A stretch of 64,000 bases of DNA from Erinaceus europaeus (GCF_950295315.1 NC_080179.1:75798336-75862335); one strand, 5' to 3'; shown: positions 11,001-25,350, counted from the first letter of the stretch. Notes: generated by a model not told the origin, from the sequence alone. Program-made: numbers and translations.

Positions 11001-14000
11001 ACATTTGCCAGGTACACACATATTTCTTGTGTTCTCAATATTTGTCTGTTATTTTTGGCTACATGATTTAAACCTGTTCTCCTGCCATTGCAAATGTATA
11101 AAAATATAGTGAGATAGTAAGTATTCAGGCTTTGAGGTAGTCAGCTCTGCCACTCCTCCACAAAGGCAGCCAGCCACAGGCGTCACTAAACGAATGGGTG
11201 TTTCATTGTGTTGTCCCTGAAAGCTGAATTTCACATAGTTTTCATGTTGTAAAATATGTTTTTACCTTTCTTTTCCTAGTCATCTAGATAAAACCAGTGG
11301 TTAAATATAAAGTCTCTAGTTATTTATTAGTAGAAAGTTCCATCCCCACCCCCTCACTCCCCTGGGCATAACTCACATGTTGTTTTTAGCTCAGCAGAGA
11401 ATTGAATTTAGTCCACAAACCACTATTTGCCTATCCTTGTGGGCAAAAGAAAAGCCCTGTGGGAGGCTGGGGGGGGGGGCGGACAACTCATGGACTTATT
11501 TTATCATAGAGGAAAAAAACGTAGTCTTTTTAAAAGAAAAAAAATACATATGAAAGGCTTTTAGTCATAGATAGCATTGCCAGCTACTTTGGGACTTGTA
11601 TTTTCTCCCAGAATTTGAAGGACTAGGAAGGCAAGACAATAAAAACAATGGCCATAGCTTGGAGGCCATTTTAAAATGTAAGAGAGGGTGTTAGTTTGTG
11701 TAGCAGAAAAACGATCCAAATAAATCAAGAGGTATCAGAGCTCGTAAGTATAAATCAGGATTAGGGGATGAGAGAAGAAAATAGGTGATTGAAAGGAATC
11801 TAAGTTATATTTTAAGGCATATTCCTAAACTTTGAAAGATAACCTCTTTTTTAGTACTAACACGAATGAGATTCTTGGTCTTGTATGTGTCCACTGAATC
11901 AGCTGTACATAACGTTCTAAATAAATGACCTACTTCTGTTACTTTGTAATTGCAGATTACTATGCCACTTCACGTTAAAGTAAGCCTTCTATTTGTAGGT
12001 TTGCAGTTATAGGTCTTCAGCATTTTCTGATGTGGAAAGTCATTTTAGAGCATCCCATGAGAACACCAAGAACTTGCAGTGTCCCTTCTGTCTCAAAGTC
12101 ATTAAGATCGCCACGCCTTACATGCACCACTACATGAAGCACCAGGTGAGTCATTAAGATCGCCACGCCTTACATGCACCACTACAGGAAGCACCAGGTG
12201 AGTCATTAAGATCGCCACGCCTTACATGCACCACTACAGGAAGCACCAGGTGAGTTCCTGTTACTGATGCTGCTTAGCAGAAATGATTATGGGTCAGAGC
12301 ATTGGATAGATTTATTGCACAAAGGAAGCAGTGCTGTTCCAAATGGCAATGGTTAATTTGCAGTTTGTGCTAAGTTATCTTTGAAACATCTACTGTGTTT
12401 CATTGTTTTCCTTCTAATAACGGTTCAAAAATGAAAATGTGAACAATAGAAGTGTGCAGCCTAGGAGTAAGGGGAAAAGGGAAGTTGAGGGGAATGGTCG
12501 AATGACTGTATGTTTTAGGGTCTAAGAACGTGTGTGAACATTGATTTTGAGGTGTTTATCAGAAGCGGGGGCAAAAGGAAGTTTACTGAGAAGAAAAAGA
12601 TTGAGGACTCGTAATCTTGTTTTCTTCTTTCTCTTCAAACTGTGCTTCTTTTTTTTCTTTTCAAACTTTCCTTCTACTCTTTAACACCATTATGGGAAGA
12701 TATGTTGTCATTGTGGACTAGGAGTGGTCATTTCTAGCTACTAGTGAAAAAGGAAACAGTAAGGACACTTTACTGCCACAGAACTTTATTTAGGTCACAA
12801 CTGGTTTTGTGGATGGCTTTTGCTAGTTCTGTTACATAATTTTTAGGGCCTGGTATTAATCCTTACAGCGTTCTCTAACTCACGTTAATGCTTCCTGGTC
12901 ATTTTTCCTGAAATTTGTGGTGCAACGCTGGTTCTGACTCTTGAGTGTGTGAATGATAAACAGCCCCTCTGCTGGAATCCGAAGCCCATTTGCTGAATGT
13001 GATCATGTTGTCAAGTTTGCCATTGCATTATAATTAGCTCATTACATCTTACTGATTGAGTTGTTATGCCAGTTTATCCAGCATGGACGCTCACTTTGCT
13101 GTCAATTCCAGTCATTAAAATCTCTCTTTCTCCGTTACAGATATATGCATGCAAGCATATTAAAATTGAACTTGAAAGTGAGCAGTTGAGCAGTTATGGT
13201 CAAATCTTTCTGGTCTAGGTTTTCCCATCAGCATCACCTCAGCTGTTCATAGATGCTTTCCCCCAGACTATTCCTGGCCAATCAGTTAGCTGATTTACAA
13301 AATTAAGCACTCTTTGTGTCTATTTCTTAAAATACGACTTCTCAGAGCTTTTCATGTTTTAATGGGCATTGTAATAGTCACACAAGGGCTATATGTTGAT
13401 AGCGTAGGCGACTCTCCCAGCTTATGTGGCCATTGAATATTTATTTGGTCCAACACTTGCTAATAACATTTCTGGAAGGGAATGAGTTTGGAAAACACTG
13501 TTCCTGATACTCTGTATTTGGACTCTATATTGTGAAGGACGGTTGCAGCATGAACAGAACTTCTGCCTTATTATGGTCCATGTATCATAGTTTTCCCCAT
13601 ACACTTTATCAGGGCCGCATTAGACATTAAGAATTTCTGACGGGTTTGGTTTGTTGTCTTTGAAGTCTTTGGCTATAAGTTTTAGAGATTTTTTTTTTTA
13701 AAGATATATTGAGCTGTCAGAAATATCATGATGCATTTTTCCATAGAACACCAGAGGTAGTGAGGTGGTGCCAGGGATAGGCCCTCATGCTCATCGGTCC
13801 TTTACTCTAGCCACTACCCCACCTCCCAGACCAATCTGAAGAACTGCCTGTCCTCTTGACTTGATATTTCTCCCATGGCCATTTTCTGTCTTCTTTTTCC
13901 CTAAGCATACATAAGCGAGTTTAGGTGGTCTGTATCTATGATATAATTCAGTGTACCAGGCTTCTAATACAGCCTGTAAGGTACAGTTAGAATAGCTGTG

Positions 14001-17000
14001 CACATTGCATTTCTGGATTGCTTTGAATTTTATAAAGACCTTTTATTTAGGAAATGCCCGCTGTGTTCCACTAACTGCTAAGGACTTTCCTAGTATGAAG
14101 TAGTATTCCAGTTTATTATTTCATTTGTATCTTAGAAATGAGTGTGTTTAAGTGAAAATAAGAATATATTTGGCAGATTGCAGCCATAGAAAAAACGTTT
14201 TCTTCCCTCACCTCCACCCCAATTCACTTTATTGGGGAAAGTACTGATTTACAAGACAGCTGTCACATCTGTACATTTATCCTCTTTGACAGGTTTCTGC
14301 ACGCTACACCCATCACCCTTTACCCTTCACATTTTCATTTGTCATTCTGCACTAGGTCCCAAACTCCCTTCTCCTTCCCAGGTCCTTGGCTCTGCTGCTG
14401 TAGGCCACAGCTAGCCTAAGCTTCACCTTCCTTTCTTTCCATTTAGAGAAAACACTCTCCTGCGTTTGCATATTGTCTAAAAGTATATATATTCAATGTA
14501 TATGCATTTTAAATTAATGAAGGTACATAGCTAGAGATTGAATTTGGCATTTTACAGATGAAAAAATAGTGGACCAGCTGACTAGCAATGTCACTAACTA
14601 GCTATGGGGAAATAACTTGGGTTTCTCTTGAGTTCTGTTCTCTTTTGTAGAGTAATAGCAGGGTTGAGTTTGAGTGATTGAGAAATCACTAAATAGATTT
14701 GCATCGGTTATTTTTATTCTTTAGATTGTGGGCCAGGTTGTAAGACACCACAGCACCAAAGCTGTCTTCAGTGCAGTGGAGGCCAGTGTTGAGCCTGGGT
14801 CTCACGCACGGCAAAGCAGCGCACTAGCCAAGTGAGCTGCTTTGACGATGCTCCCATTGGTAATTGTGAATTCGCACTGCCCAGTGTAGTAACCACCAAC
14901 TTGCCTGTGACGTGACATTTAAATAAAAGTTCACTTCTTGGTTGTGACTGATCATCAATAACTGTAATAGCTAGTGGCTCCCACACTGGATAGTGGAGCA
15001 AATCATAGTGGGAGGTCCCATTAGACAGCATTGCTTCTATCACTTTCTCTTTATTTAAAAAAAAAAAATGTTTTCATCTTTCTTTAGCCACCTTATTGAA
15101 GAAATATGAACTTACAGGACTTGTTACAAGGATGCATTTTCACTTCTCTCCACCAGTACCAAATTATCCCGCCTGCCTGTATGGCACTGCTTCGCCTCCC
15201 TCCCCAGGCCTCCCTCATTTTGTCTTCAGATCTCCCTGTGTTCCCCCCTTGCTTTCTCTACTGCCATTTCATGAAAACCTTTTTTTGAAATGCATACCTA
15301 AGTATTTTTCCCAACTTGACAATCAACTTAAAATAACAAAAATTGAAAAGAATTTATCTTTTTCCTAGGAAAAAATAATGTACCTCATTTCACAGTACTG
15401 TATCTAAATACCTAAAAATTATAATCAAAAAAATTCACACTGTAATTATATTTATTATGTTTTTTATTTATTTATAAAATGGGCCATAGGATAAGAGGGG
15501 TACAGTTCCACATAATTCTCACCACCAAAACTCCGTATCCAATCACCTCTCATGATAGCTTTCCTATTCTCTATCCCTCTGAGTGTATGGAGCCAGGATC
15601 ATTGTGGGATGCAGAAGGTGGAAGGCCTAGCTTCTGTAATTGCTTCCCCGCTGAACATGGGCGTTGACAGGTCAATCCATTACTCCCAACCTGTCTTTCT
15701 CTTTCCCTAGTGGAGTAGGGACCTAGGGGAAGTGGGGCTCCAGGACACATTGGTGGAGTTCATTATGTTTTAATACTGCCTTCATGTTCAAATATGTATA
15801 GACATTGTTGAAACCCAAACACTACTACAAAGAGTGTTTTTGTTTTAAGTAAAATAACATTTTGCTATTTTTTTTTATGATGGGAGATGTAAAATACTAA
15901 TTTCAAAAGTAAGGTCTGGGGAGACAGCACAATATTAATGCAAAAACTTTTCATGCCTGAGAGTCTGAGATCCCAGGTTCAGTCCCCAACACCCCATATG
16001 CTAGAGCTGAGCAGTGCTCTGGTATGTCTCTTTCTTTCTCTTTGTCAGTCTCTCTCTGTTCTCTCTTTCATTCTTAATGAGTAAATATTTAAAAACAAAA
16101 CAATAAGATCACATCACAGTGTTATAAAACAGGAATTGTGGTTATAGAAATCACTTTTGCTCCCTTTTCTGTTTCTCTAAATAGAAAAAAGGAATACATC
16201 GCTGTACAAAATGCAGGCTGCAGTTTTTGACATGCAAAGAGAAAATGGATCATAAGACTCAGCATCATCGAACATTTATCAAGCCCAAGCAACTAGAAGG
16301 GTTGCCTCCTGGAACAAAAGTGAGTCCAGATTAGTTGTATTTTAAAATCTTCTATGAGAGCTAAATTCCAGTCTTATTTTATTTCATCTGTTGAATATCA
16401 GTTAGAATGACGTCTGGTTTTCTTTCTTTACGAGAGCGATGCTTAGCTCTGGTGCCTCAAGTATGAGAATCTGTCGCACTGTTCGTGGCGCTACCTCCCC
16501 AGCAATGTCTGGTTTTTGTAAAGACTAGGTACTAATTATGTTCAGAAAAAGAAAACCTGCTCCTTGGTTTTTGACTAGTGATGTGCGCTATGCTGGAGTG
16601 ATATTCCTTTTTTTGAAAAGTGCAGCTAGGTAAACTGTTCCCTGAGTTGGTGGGCTGTGTCAGTATTATATCAGTGTTTGTTATTATTACTCTTATTAGC
16701 TATTCCACTTGACAGTATATGCTACTTTCATGTTCTAAAACTGTAAGATGCTTGCCATGCGGACTCCTGTTTTAATGATGTTTGTATTTTCAACATTTGG
16801 GGTAACCCCTTTTAAATGCCACTGGTCCTCAGATGTGCATTGGAGTTGTTAATACCAGGCCTGCCCAGAGAGGCAGGTGCTGCTGCTAGCTGCTAGATAG
16901 CGTGATATTGTTACACACACACAGGTCTGACTGCATGCTGACGGCTGTAACCACTTTGCCCTTGTTGCCTTATATGCATCTGTTTTCTCCAGCTTCTTAC

Positions 17001-20000
17001 ATACAGTCAGCTCTTGAATATCTGCTCCAGTGGAGGGAAACAGACTTGGATAATCCAAAGTGAAATTACCCCAAAACATTTCTGTTTGGCTTTGGGTACT
17101 TCCCTTTGAATGTGGGTGTGTCTGTTACTTGAATTAAATAATAAAAGTGTAAAGCCGTGCTCTGAAGACCTAGAGCAAGAGAAGCCATCCGGCGTCCTCC
17201 CTGCAGCCCATTCACCCCATGCTGGGACTAGACATACACAACACCAATGTAAGCAGTGCAGTACTGTCTCGTACTTTCCCTTGTTAATAATTAATAATAG
17301 TAACAATTATATTAATGATACTAAATATTTTATAACGCCTTAGAATTAGGCTTTGAGAATGCTTTGTTAATGTGCTCTGTTAATTGAATCCAGGCCGCGT
17401 TCTAGTGAGGTAGACAAGGCAGGTGTTGCCCCATTTTCAACATGATGAAGCTAGAGGGTAACTTACATATTCAAGTTCACACACCTAGGAAGGAGTAGGA
17501 CCTAATTTCAGAGTTGATTCCTGGCCCGATGCATCTGTGTAATCCAAAGCACGTGTATTTTAGAGGATCACCTCATAAGCTATCTCTCCAGTATACGTTG
17601 TGGAGTAGAATGAAGTGATTGACAAGAATGTCGGTAGGCACTGGCTTTCTGTTGTCAAACAGCAGATATAATCTCTGAGCAATACATAAATGAGTTCCTT
17701 TTAAGGAAGGTTCAAATAATGTTAAACTGCTCGTACAGTATAACGAACTGATGTTGCCCCTCCCATAGTCTTTGTAAACATAAATCTTGCCCCCTGGGCC
17801 CCTGGAAGGAGGTCACCTTAACAGCAGATCTGTTTGTTTTATAAATCTCAAGGGAAAATACAGACCTATCTGGAATGGTTTATTCAGATGTTATTCAGAT
17901 GGTCTACATTTTGGCATGTATGCGAATTCCTTTATAAGCATAAAAACAGCTATGGGGTGTGCTCTTTGGGTATTCATGTGAATTGTATTAACTTCTAATT
18001 ATACATTAATAACTGTTAATAGATAACTGAAATCAATATAAAATGTATATTACAAGTGAATAACAAATTTAATTTCATTTAATGAGCATGAATATTTAGA
18101 ATAAATGGTAGACATTCAATTGTAGTTTATACTTTCTCTTCTTAAAATAGTTACTAGTTTAATTTGTTGTTGTTATACAGTGCTGTTTTTATCCTGGTGC
18201 AACACTCCATTTTCTAAAGCAGGTGTTTTCTTCATGTTTCTAGGTCACAATTCGAGCTTCAGTTGGGCCTGTTCAGTCAGGATCTTCAGCTACACCTTCC
18301 GTCTGTGCCAGCACGTCCACCCTTCAGCTTTCACCTCCAAGACGAAGATCGTTGCCACCAAAAATCCCACTAAAGTCAATATGAGTAAACCTGACATGAC
18401 TAAACCCAGTGCAAGTAAGCCCAGTGCAAGTAAACCTGGTGAGAACAAGCCCAAAGGCAAATCCAAAGGCTCTCATGTGCAAAAGAAACTAAGCACACTG
18501 GCAAATAGCAGTAAGAAAAGTAAAGTCAATACAGCATTGAGGAACTTAAGGTAATGCTTATTTCTGATATGTAATACTAACTTAATTTTATGTATGAAGA
18601 CCCTATTTGATATAAATTTAGTCTACTAACTAATTCTTTGAACATTAATTTATAATATGAATAACATTTATAATATGAAGATCAAGCAAATAGTAAAGTG
18701 TAAGGTATGGTTTGGTTTTGTTTTGTTTTTTTTCCCAGCTGCTCATCAGTACTTGAATTGTTTTGTTTTGTTTTTTCTACAGTATTTATCTGTTACTCTG
18801 GTATTATGTGTAAGCTTAGGTCTTAGAATGTTTGATTTGGTTAACTTAGTCTCTTTTAGTCCAGTGAGAAATGTTAATTTTGTCTTAGATTCTTACATTT
18901 ATTCTAGCTTGTTATTCCATAGCAGTTTTTCAAATGACAAATCTCTACTTAAAGATGTTAAATGAAACACATTGGCTTTAATTAACACAACATTAGTAAG
19001 AGCAATCCTAATTATTTTTTTTTAATGACTTTTCTATCATTTTTTTTTTTTAATGTCTCCTAAGGTCTCGTCCAGGAACCCATAAGTGTATTGAATGCTG
19101 TTCAGAAGTCAAAGATTTTTCAAATCATTTTCCTACATATGTCCACTGCAGTTTCTGCAGATATAACACTAGCTGTAGCAAAGCCTACGTAAATCATATG
19201 ATGAGGTAAGATGAGTCAAACGTTTTAATTCCTATGTGACCCAATTTTGAACCTGTCCCCAACATATCGAAGGAAGCTTCTGTACTGTGGCTAGTCTTTC
19301 TCTCTCCCTGCCTCTCTGTCACTAACTTTAAATATATAATCACCAACTAAAATTATATTTCAGCAAGTTTGTTTTTTGAAAAGTTATCTTATTAGAACCA
19401 ATTTTTATTCTGTGGTAATTAAAGGTGTGTGATAAGGAACTTCTAAGATAATTCTTGATGCTGTCTACAGCATGGTGAGTCACACAATTACTAGAACTAA
19501 AATTGTGGCAGCAGACTGATGTGACCAGTACAGGTTTGTTAGGGGAATAGTTTTTCTATGGGAATTGATTTTGGCATAACATTTTCAGAGTTGGCTATTT
19601 CCAAAGATAAAATTTTAAGTTATTTTCAAAAATATTTTTTATTTATGACGTAGAAAGGGAGAAAGAGTGGCAGCATATAAGCTGGCACATGTGATGCTGG
19701 GCATCGAAGGAGGAATTTACGGTTGTGGGTCAGAGGTTTTATCCACTGTGCCACCTCCTGGGCCAAAATTTAAATGTTTTTAAACCTAGGTAACAGCTTT
19801 AAAAGATTAATATTTACCAAACAAACACATGTAATTTCATAAGATTTACCTTCTTTAAAGCAGACACATAGATTTTAAGATTCTAAATAATGGCGGCAAC
19901 TTTATTGGGTCTTACTGTTTCCCTGTCTTTCCCTGATCCATGTATCTGTTTATCTAGCCATTAAGCCATTCGTCCTTGCATTGTCCACTGAAATGAGAGG

Positions 20001-23000
20001 CCATTCCGCTATAATGTCACTGCTGAAATTCTTTTTCATTTAACTCATTCATTGTAGAGAACCTGGTATCTATTCTGTGCAGAGAAAGCCTTACCAGACC
20101 ATATTTTCATTTATATCATTTATATCTAATTAGTAAGGCTATTCAAGATAGATTTAAAAAAAAAAAAAAAAAAAAGATTTTGTTCATTTACTACAGAGAG
20201 AGAATAAAAGAACCAGAATATTGATTCCCTCTGTCATATAAGGTGTTGGGGATTCTTCTCAACAGCCCCTACTTACAAATCTCAGGCTGTTAGATTTTTT
20301 TGTAAATAAATCTTTTTTTCAAAGATGTATTTATTCATCAGAGAGATTTAGAAAATGCAGAACAATCATGATGTGTGATGCCGGGGATCAAACTTGGGAC
20401 CTTATACATTGTGCCACCTCCCCAGCCGTTGTGTAAAGTAATAGTAAAATAAGTCAGAGAGGGTCAGGAGACGAGACTAGCGCAGCTAGTCTAGCACACA
20501 TTGTGCCACCTCCCCAGCCGTTGTGTAAAGTAATAGTAAAATAAGTCAGAGAGGGGTCAGGAGACTAGTCTAGCCCGACTAGTCTAGCACACTCTTAGGA
20601 TGCTTGCAGACCTGACCACCACATGGGAACACCATATAGAGGGAGGAAGGAGGCTTCATGAGCAGTGGAACCGTTAGAGGAACCGTCACTTTTCCTTCTT
20701 TATCTCTTTCCCAGTCTGTCTCTCACTGTCTAACTGGGAAAAATAATTTTATTTTTAATCTGTTGGGAGGAGTGAAGTCATGTAGGTGCAAAATGCTAGT
20801 GAAGCTCCGGGGACAATATAAAGGTAGGATCAAAGAATTCTGCCTGGCCCGTGACACTGTGGGAAGCTTTGGTTTTGTGGTCTTTTTCACGTTCTCGCTG
20901 CCTCTTTGCCAGGGATTGAACCTGGGGACTCAGAGTCTCAGGCATGAAAGACTTTTTGCATAACTGTTAGTCTCCCCAGCCCTTAAATAATTTTTTTATA
21001 ATATGTATAGTTTTTTTTTTACTTTATTAATAGTTTGTCCACCACCAAAGTTGGATATCCCCACTCTCCCACCTCCCAAAGATAACCATCATAGTTCTTA
21101 CAAGTCCTAGAAACAGTTTTGCTTGCTTTTTTTCCCCCCAAGTTCAAGTGTATCAGGTCTCTAGATTCCACGTGTGAGTGAAATCACCCAGTAATTGCCT
21201 TTCGTTTCTTTCCTTACTTTGCTAAGCATAATCACTTCCAGTTCCATCCATTTTGTCCCAAAGAACAATGTCATCCTTTTTGATTGTAGAGTAGTATTCT
21301 AGGGAATATATATTCCATGACTTCTGTAACCAGATCATGGCATTTAGGTTACTTCCCCTCTTTGGCTATTGTGAATAATGCAGCTATGAACTTAGAGATG
21401 CATATGTCCCTTCTAATTAGTTTGAGTACCCAAGAGTAGTATTGTTGGATCATAAGGTAATTCTTTTTTTTTTTATTTCTTTATTGGGGAATTAATGTTT
21501 TACATTCGACAGTAAATACAATAGTTTGTACACGCATAACATTCCCCAGTTTTCCACATAACAGTACAACCCCCACTAGGTCCTCTGTCATCCTTTTTGC
21601 ACCTGTATTCTCCCCCCTACCCCACACCCACCCCAGAGTCTTTTACTTTGATGCAATACGCCAATTCCAGTTCAGGTTCTACTTGTGTTTTCTCTTCCGA
21701 TCTTGTTTTTCAACTTCTGCCTGAGAGTGAGATCCTCCCATAGGTAATTCTGTTCTTATTTGTTTAAGGGCTCTCCATAGAGTCCTCCAAAGGGACTGCA
21801 TCAGTTTGCATTCCTACCAACAGTGTAACAGAGTTACACTGTTATTAGTGATTTAATAATGCTTAACAAGATTGTAAGATAACAGGGGTACAAATCCACA
21901 CAGTTTCCAGCATCTGAGTTCAGTGTCCCAGCCCTTCCATTGGAAGCTTCCCTGTTCTTTCTCCCTCTCTAGGAATAGGGACCAAAATTCCTTACGGAAG
22001 GAAAAATGGAAAGTCTAACTTTTATTTTGCCGAATATGGACATTGGCAAGTCAACCCGTCACACTCAGCCTGTTTCTTTCCCTGGTTGGGTAGAGCTCTG
22101 GAGAAGTTAGGTTCTGGGTGCATTGATGAGGTTGTCTACCCAGGGAGGTCAGGGTAACATCATGGTAACATCTGCAACTTAAGGCTGAAAAGCAGTGTGA
22201 CATAAAGCAAATTGTCCGATTAGCAGGCAACCTGACGTGGGAATAGGGCAAATGAAACTAGGAGTCTTTATGTGGGAGTCTTTTTAGGTATGTTCCATGT
22301 GGCCCGTGACGCTAATAATTTTTCCCTGGGCCTGATAGCTAGTATGCAGGCGGGCTGAAAGTATTGTCTGGGGAGATGGTGTCCGAGTTGAAAATAGGAC
22401 TAGGCAGCTAGATGAAGGCAGAGAGTAGCTTCCAAATATGAGAAGAGTATATAAACACTGTTAACTGTTCAACCCATGGATCTGACCTAGGACCCATTTC
22501 TAGTCATATTTAGCACTGGAGCCTGTGTGACCTCTGAGTCCCTGTCAGTGTGGCTCACAGTCCATGGTCACAGTTAGGAACATAGCATTAATTTTCACTA
22601 ACTCCTGATCACACACTGATGACTATTGATAACTAAAGTCAATGTAAAAATAAGTGAATAAGCATTAAATTTAAATAGCATGAATATTTCAAATAAAAGG
22701 AAGAAGTCCAATCAGACTTTATCCTTGCTGCCTTTAAAATAGTTGATAATGTGCCAGCTAAATAACCCACTTTGGATAGTGTGCTGCTTTGTAATGTGTA
22801 TTTACGGCCCAGTCCCAAGGCTGACCGCCACTACATTGAGGAAAGCTTCAGTGCTGTGACATTTTTCACTCTCTACTTCTTTCTTCTGTTTCTTTCTCTG
22901 TCTGAAAAAGTCATCCTAGAACGCTGAAACCTTGATGAAGACGAAAATGGAAAAGAGAAAACTTGATAGCTTAATTTTTGGTTCTACAGTGATTTTTGTC

Positions 23001-24349
23001 TCATCCCTGCCCTAGTCCACCCTTCAAAGACTCCCATGCCCATAAATTGACTCTTCTCTAGAATGAAGTTACCATGCTCATTTTCGACAGTGACTTTTAC
23101 TGCTTCTTGCTAGTCCCTGGGGTACTTTTTTCCTTTGCCTTCTTCCAAGTGTCTTGTCATCACTGCTGCTCACAGGAATCCTTCTTTGTTCTGGGTTGCA
23201 TACCATTTATACCATTCATCTGTTCTATCTTTAATTTTGTTTGTGTCTATTTTTTTTTTAGAAAAATGATTTATTTGTTTATATCACCTAGAACCTTACA
23301 AATGGCAGAGAATAGTCATTGTAACTGTAAAAGACTTGAAATAAAATCTCAAAGGAGGGTATTAAAGATCTGACATTGTTGGAGCCTTTTAAGCATAAGA
23401 TTCTTTTGAAAAGGAGCATCATTAAACAGTCAATTTTAAGTGATTTTTTTGTTAAGTAATATCATCTGGGTTTGGTTGTTTAAATGCATGCAAGGGGTGG
23501 GGAGGTGACTGATGGACAGGGTGCACACTTTCCATACATGAGATCCTCTAAAGGCAGTCCCTGGCACCAAATAAGACAAGGACAGAGGAATCCCATGGGT
23601 GGTGCTGCATGACTCTGGTGTCTCTCCACCCTACTTATATGAAGCATAAAAAAGTTGGGGAACGGGGTATACATGACACACTGGGGTTGTCTCTGGTACT
23701 GTTAAATATTCCAAGGAATTCCTTACTGTGTTGTGTCAGAAAGCTTTTTCTCTGCATTTAATGGAATTAAATCACAGCTAAAAGAATTCGCCATCTTGCA
23801 GAGTTTATGTTTTTTGGAAGAATGGCATGCTGGTGATAAACAGTACGGCAAGTGCTTGAACCTACGCTTCTCTGTCTGTATTACCTGCATGGCTTTGAGC
23901 ATTGCTTTGACTTGTCTACCAATGAACTGTTCTTGAAAATAAAAGTGTGATTTTGGGAGGGAATGTATGCAGTGTGGGCCGGGTGGTGGAGCACCTGTTT
24001 AAGTGCACACATTACAGTGTACGAGGACCCGGGTTCAAGGCCCTGGTCCCCACCTGCAGGAGGTAAGCTTCATGAGTGGTGAGGCAGAGCTGCAGGCGTC
24101 TCTTTTCCTTCCCTTTCTACCTCTCCCTTCTTTCTCAATTTCTCTCTCTGTCTCTATCTTTAAAAAAAAAAAAGGAACTGTATGCAGTGTGCTTACTGAC
24201 AAAATGATTTGAGTGCGGGAGATACTCAAGTTACCGTGGCGCATAAATCAGAGAAGAATGACGGGGCCACTATGATAGTCTCCTCTCTGTCTCCTCGTGC
24301 AACTTCTTTTTCCTCCTGTTGTAGTAGGCACATCCATTCAGATATTTTC

Positions 24350-24388
<39 letters not shown>

Positions 24389-25309
24389 AGGGTGTCTTAA
24401 TTCCTAACTGCCTTTCAACTCTTTCACCTTAAATTCCTTTTTAAAACTTATCTCTCCTTATGTTGTTCTTTGCTTTATCTGGAGAAAAGCAGTAGGAACC
24501 TCCTTCAGCCGGCTTCTGCGTCATCCACACAACCGCTTTCCTCTGTGTAGCCACGGGACTTTGTCTGTGTTGCATAAAAAGGGGAAAGGGAAAGCATTTT
24601 TTTGTATTTCTGAGTTGCAGCTTCTTCCTCCCCTTCCTGTACCAACCTTAAGTATTGGGTGTGTTCATCACAAATATTTACTTAGTTGCCCGACAAGCAT
24701 TTATTGGGAATTTACTTTTTCTTCTTCCATATCCCCTACCCTACCATGAATTCTAGAACACTTGCCTTAAATTTTTTTTTTTTTAATCTTTCTGTTATGT
24801 TGGTTAGAGCTCTGCTCAGCTCTGGCTTATAGTGGTGCCTGGGATTGAATCTAGAGTATTAGAACCTCTGATACCAAAGCATTTTGCATAATCATTATTG
24901 ATATTTCCCTCACCCCAATTTGTCTCTTTATTAAATTATCAGTCTCTAGGCTATTTTAAATAGTAGGGAAATATGTCGTTAATTTTGCATGTTTCAGAAG
25001 TTATTCCTCAGTGTTCCCAAGGAATTAAAGTGGCTGCTTAATTGAATTCAAGAAAATGTTAAACAGATAGTCAGATGGATATTTTCTCCTCCACTTTTAT
25101 TAAGGTATAGCTTATACACAGTAAAGTCCACGTATTAAGCAGTAACTTAATAAATTATAATAATTGTGTGCAGTCATATAACCAACCAAGTGGGGAATTT
25201 TAAAATCCTCTATTTTAACATTGCTCTTACCTACTCACCTCTTTTCCTGGATTTGTTTCTACATTGTTTCTAATGTGCAGATTTTTTTAGGGAAAAGGGA
25301 AGTTGTGTT

Positions 25310-25350
<41 letters not shown>

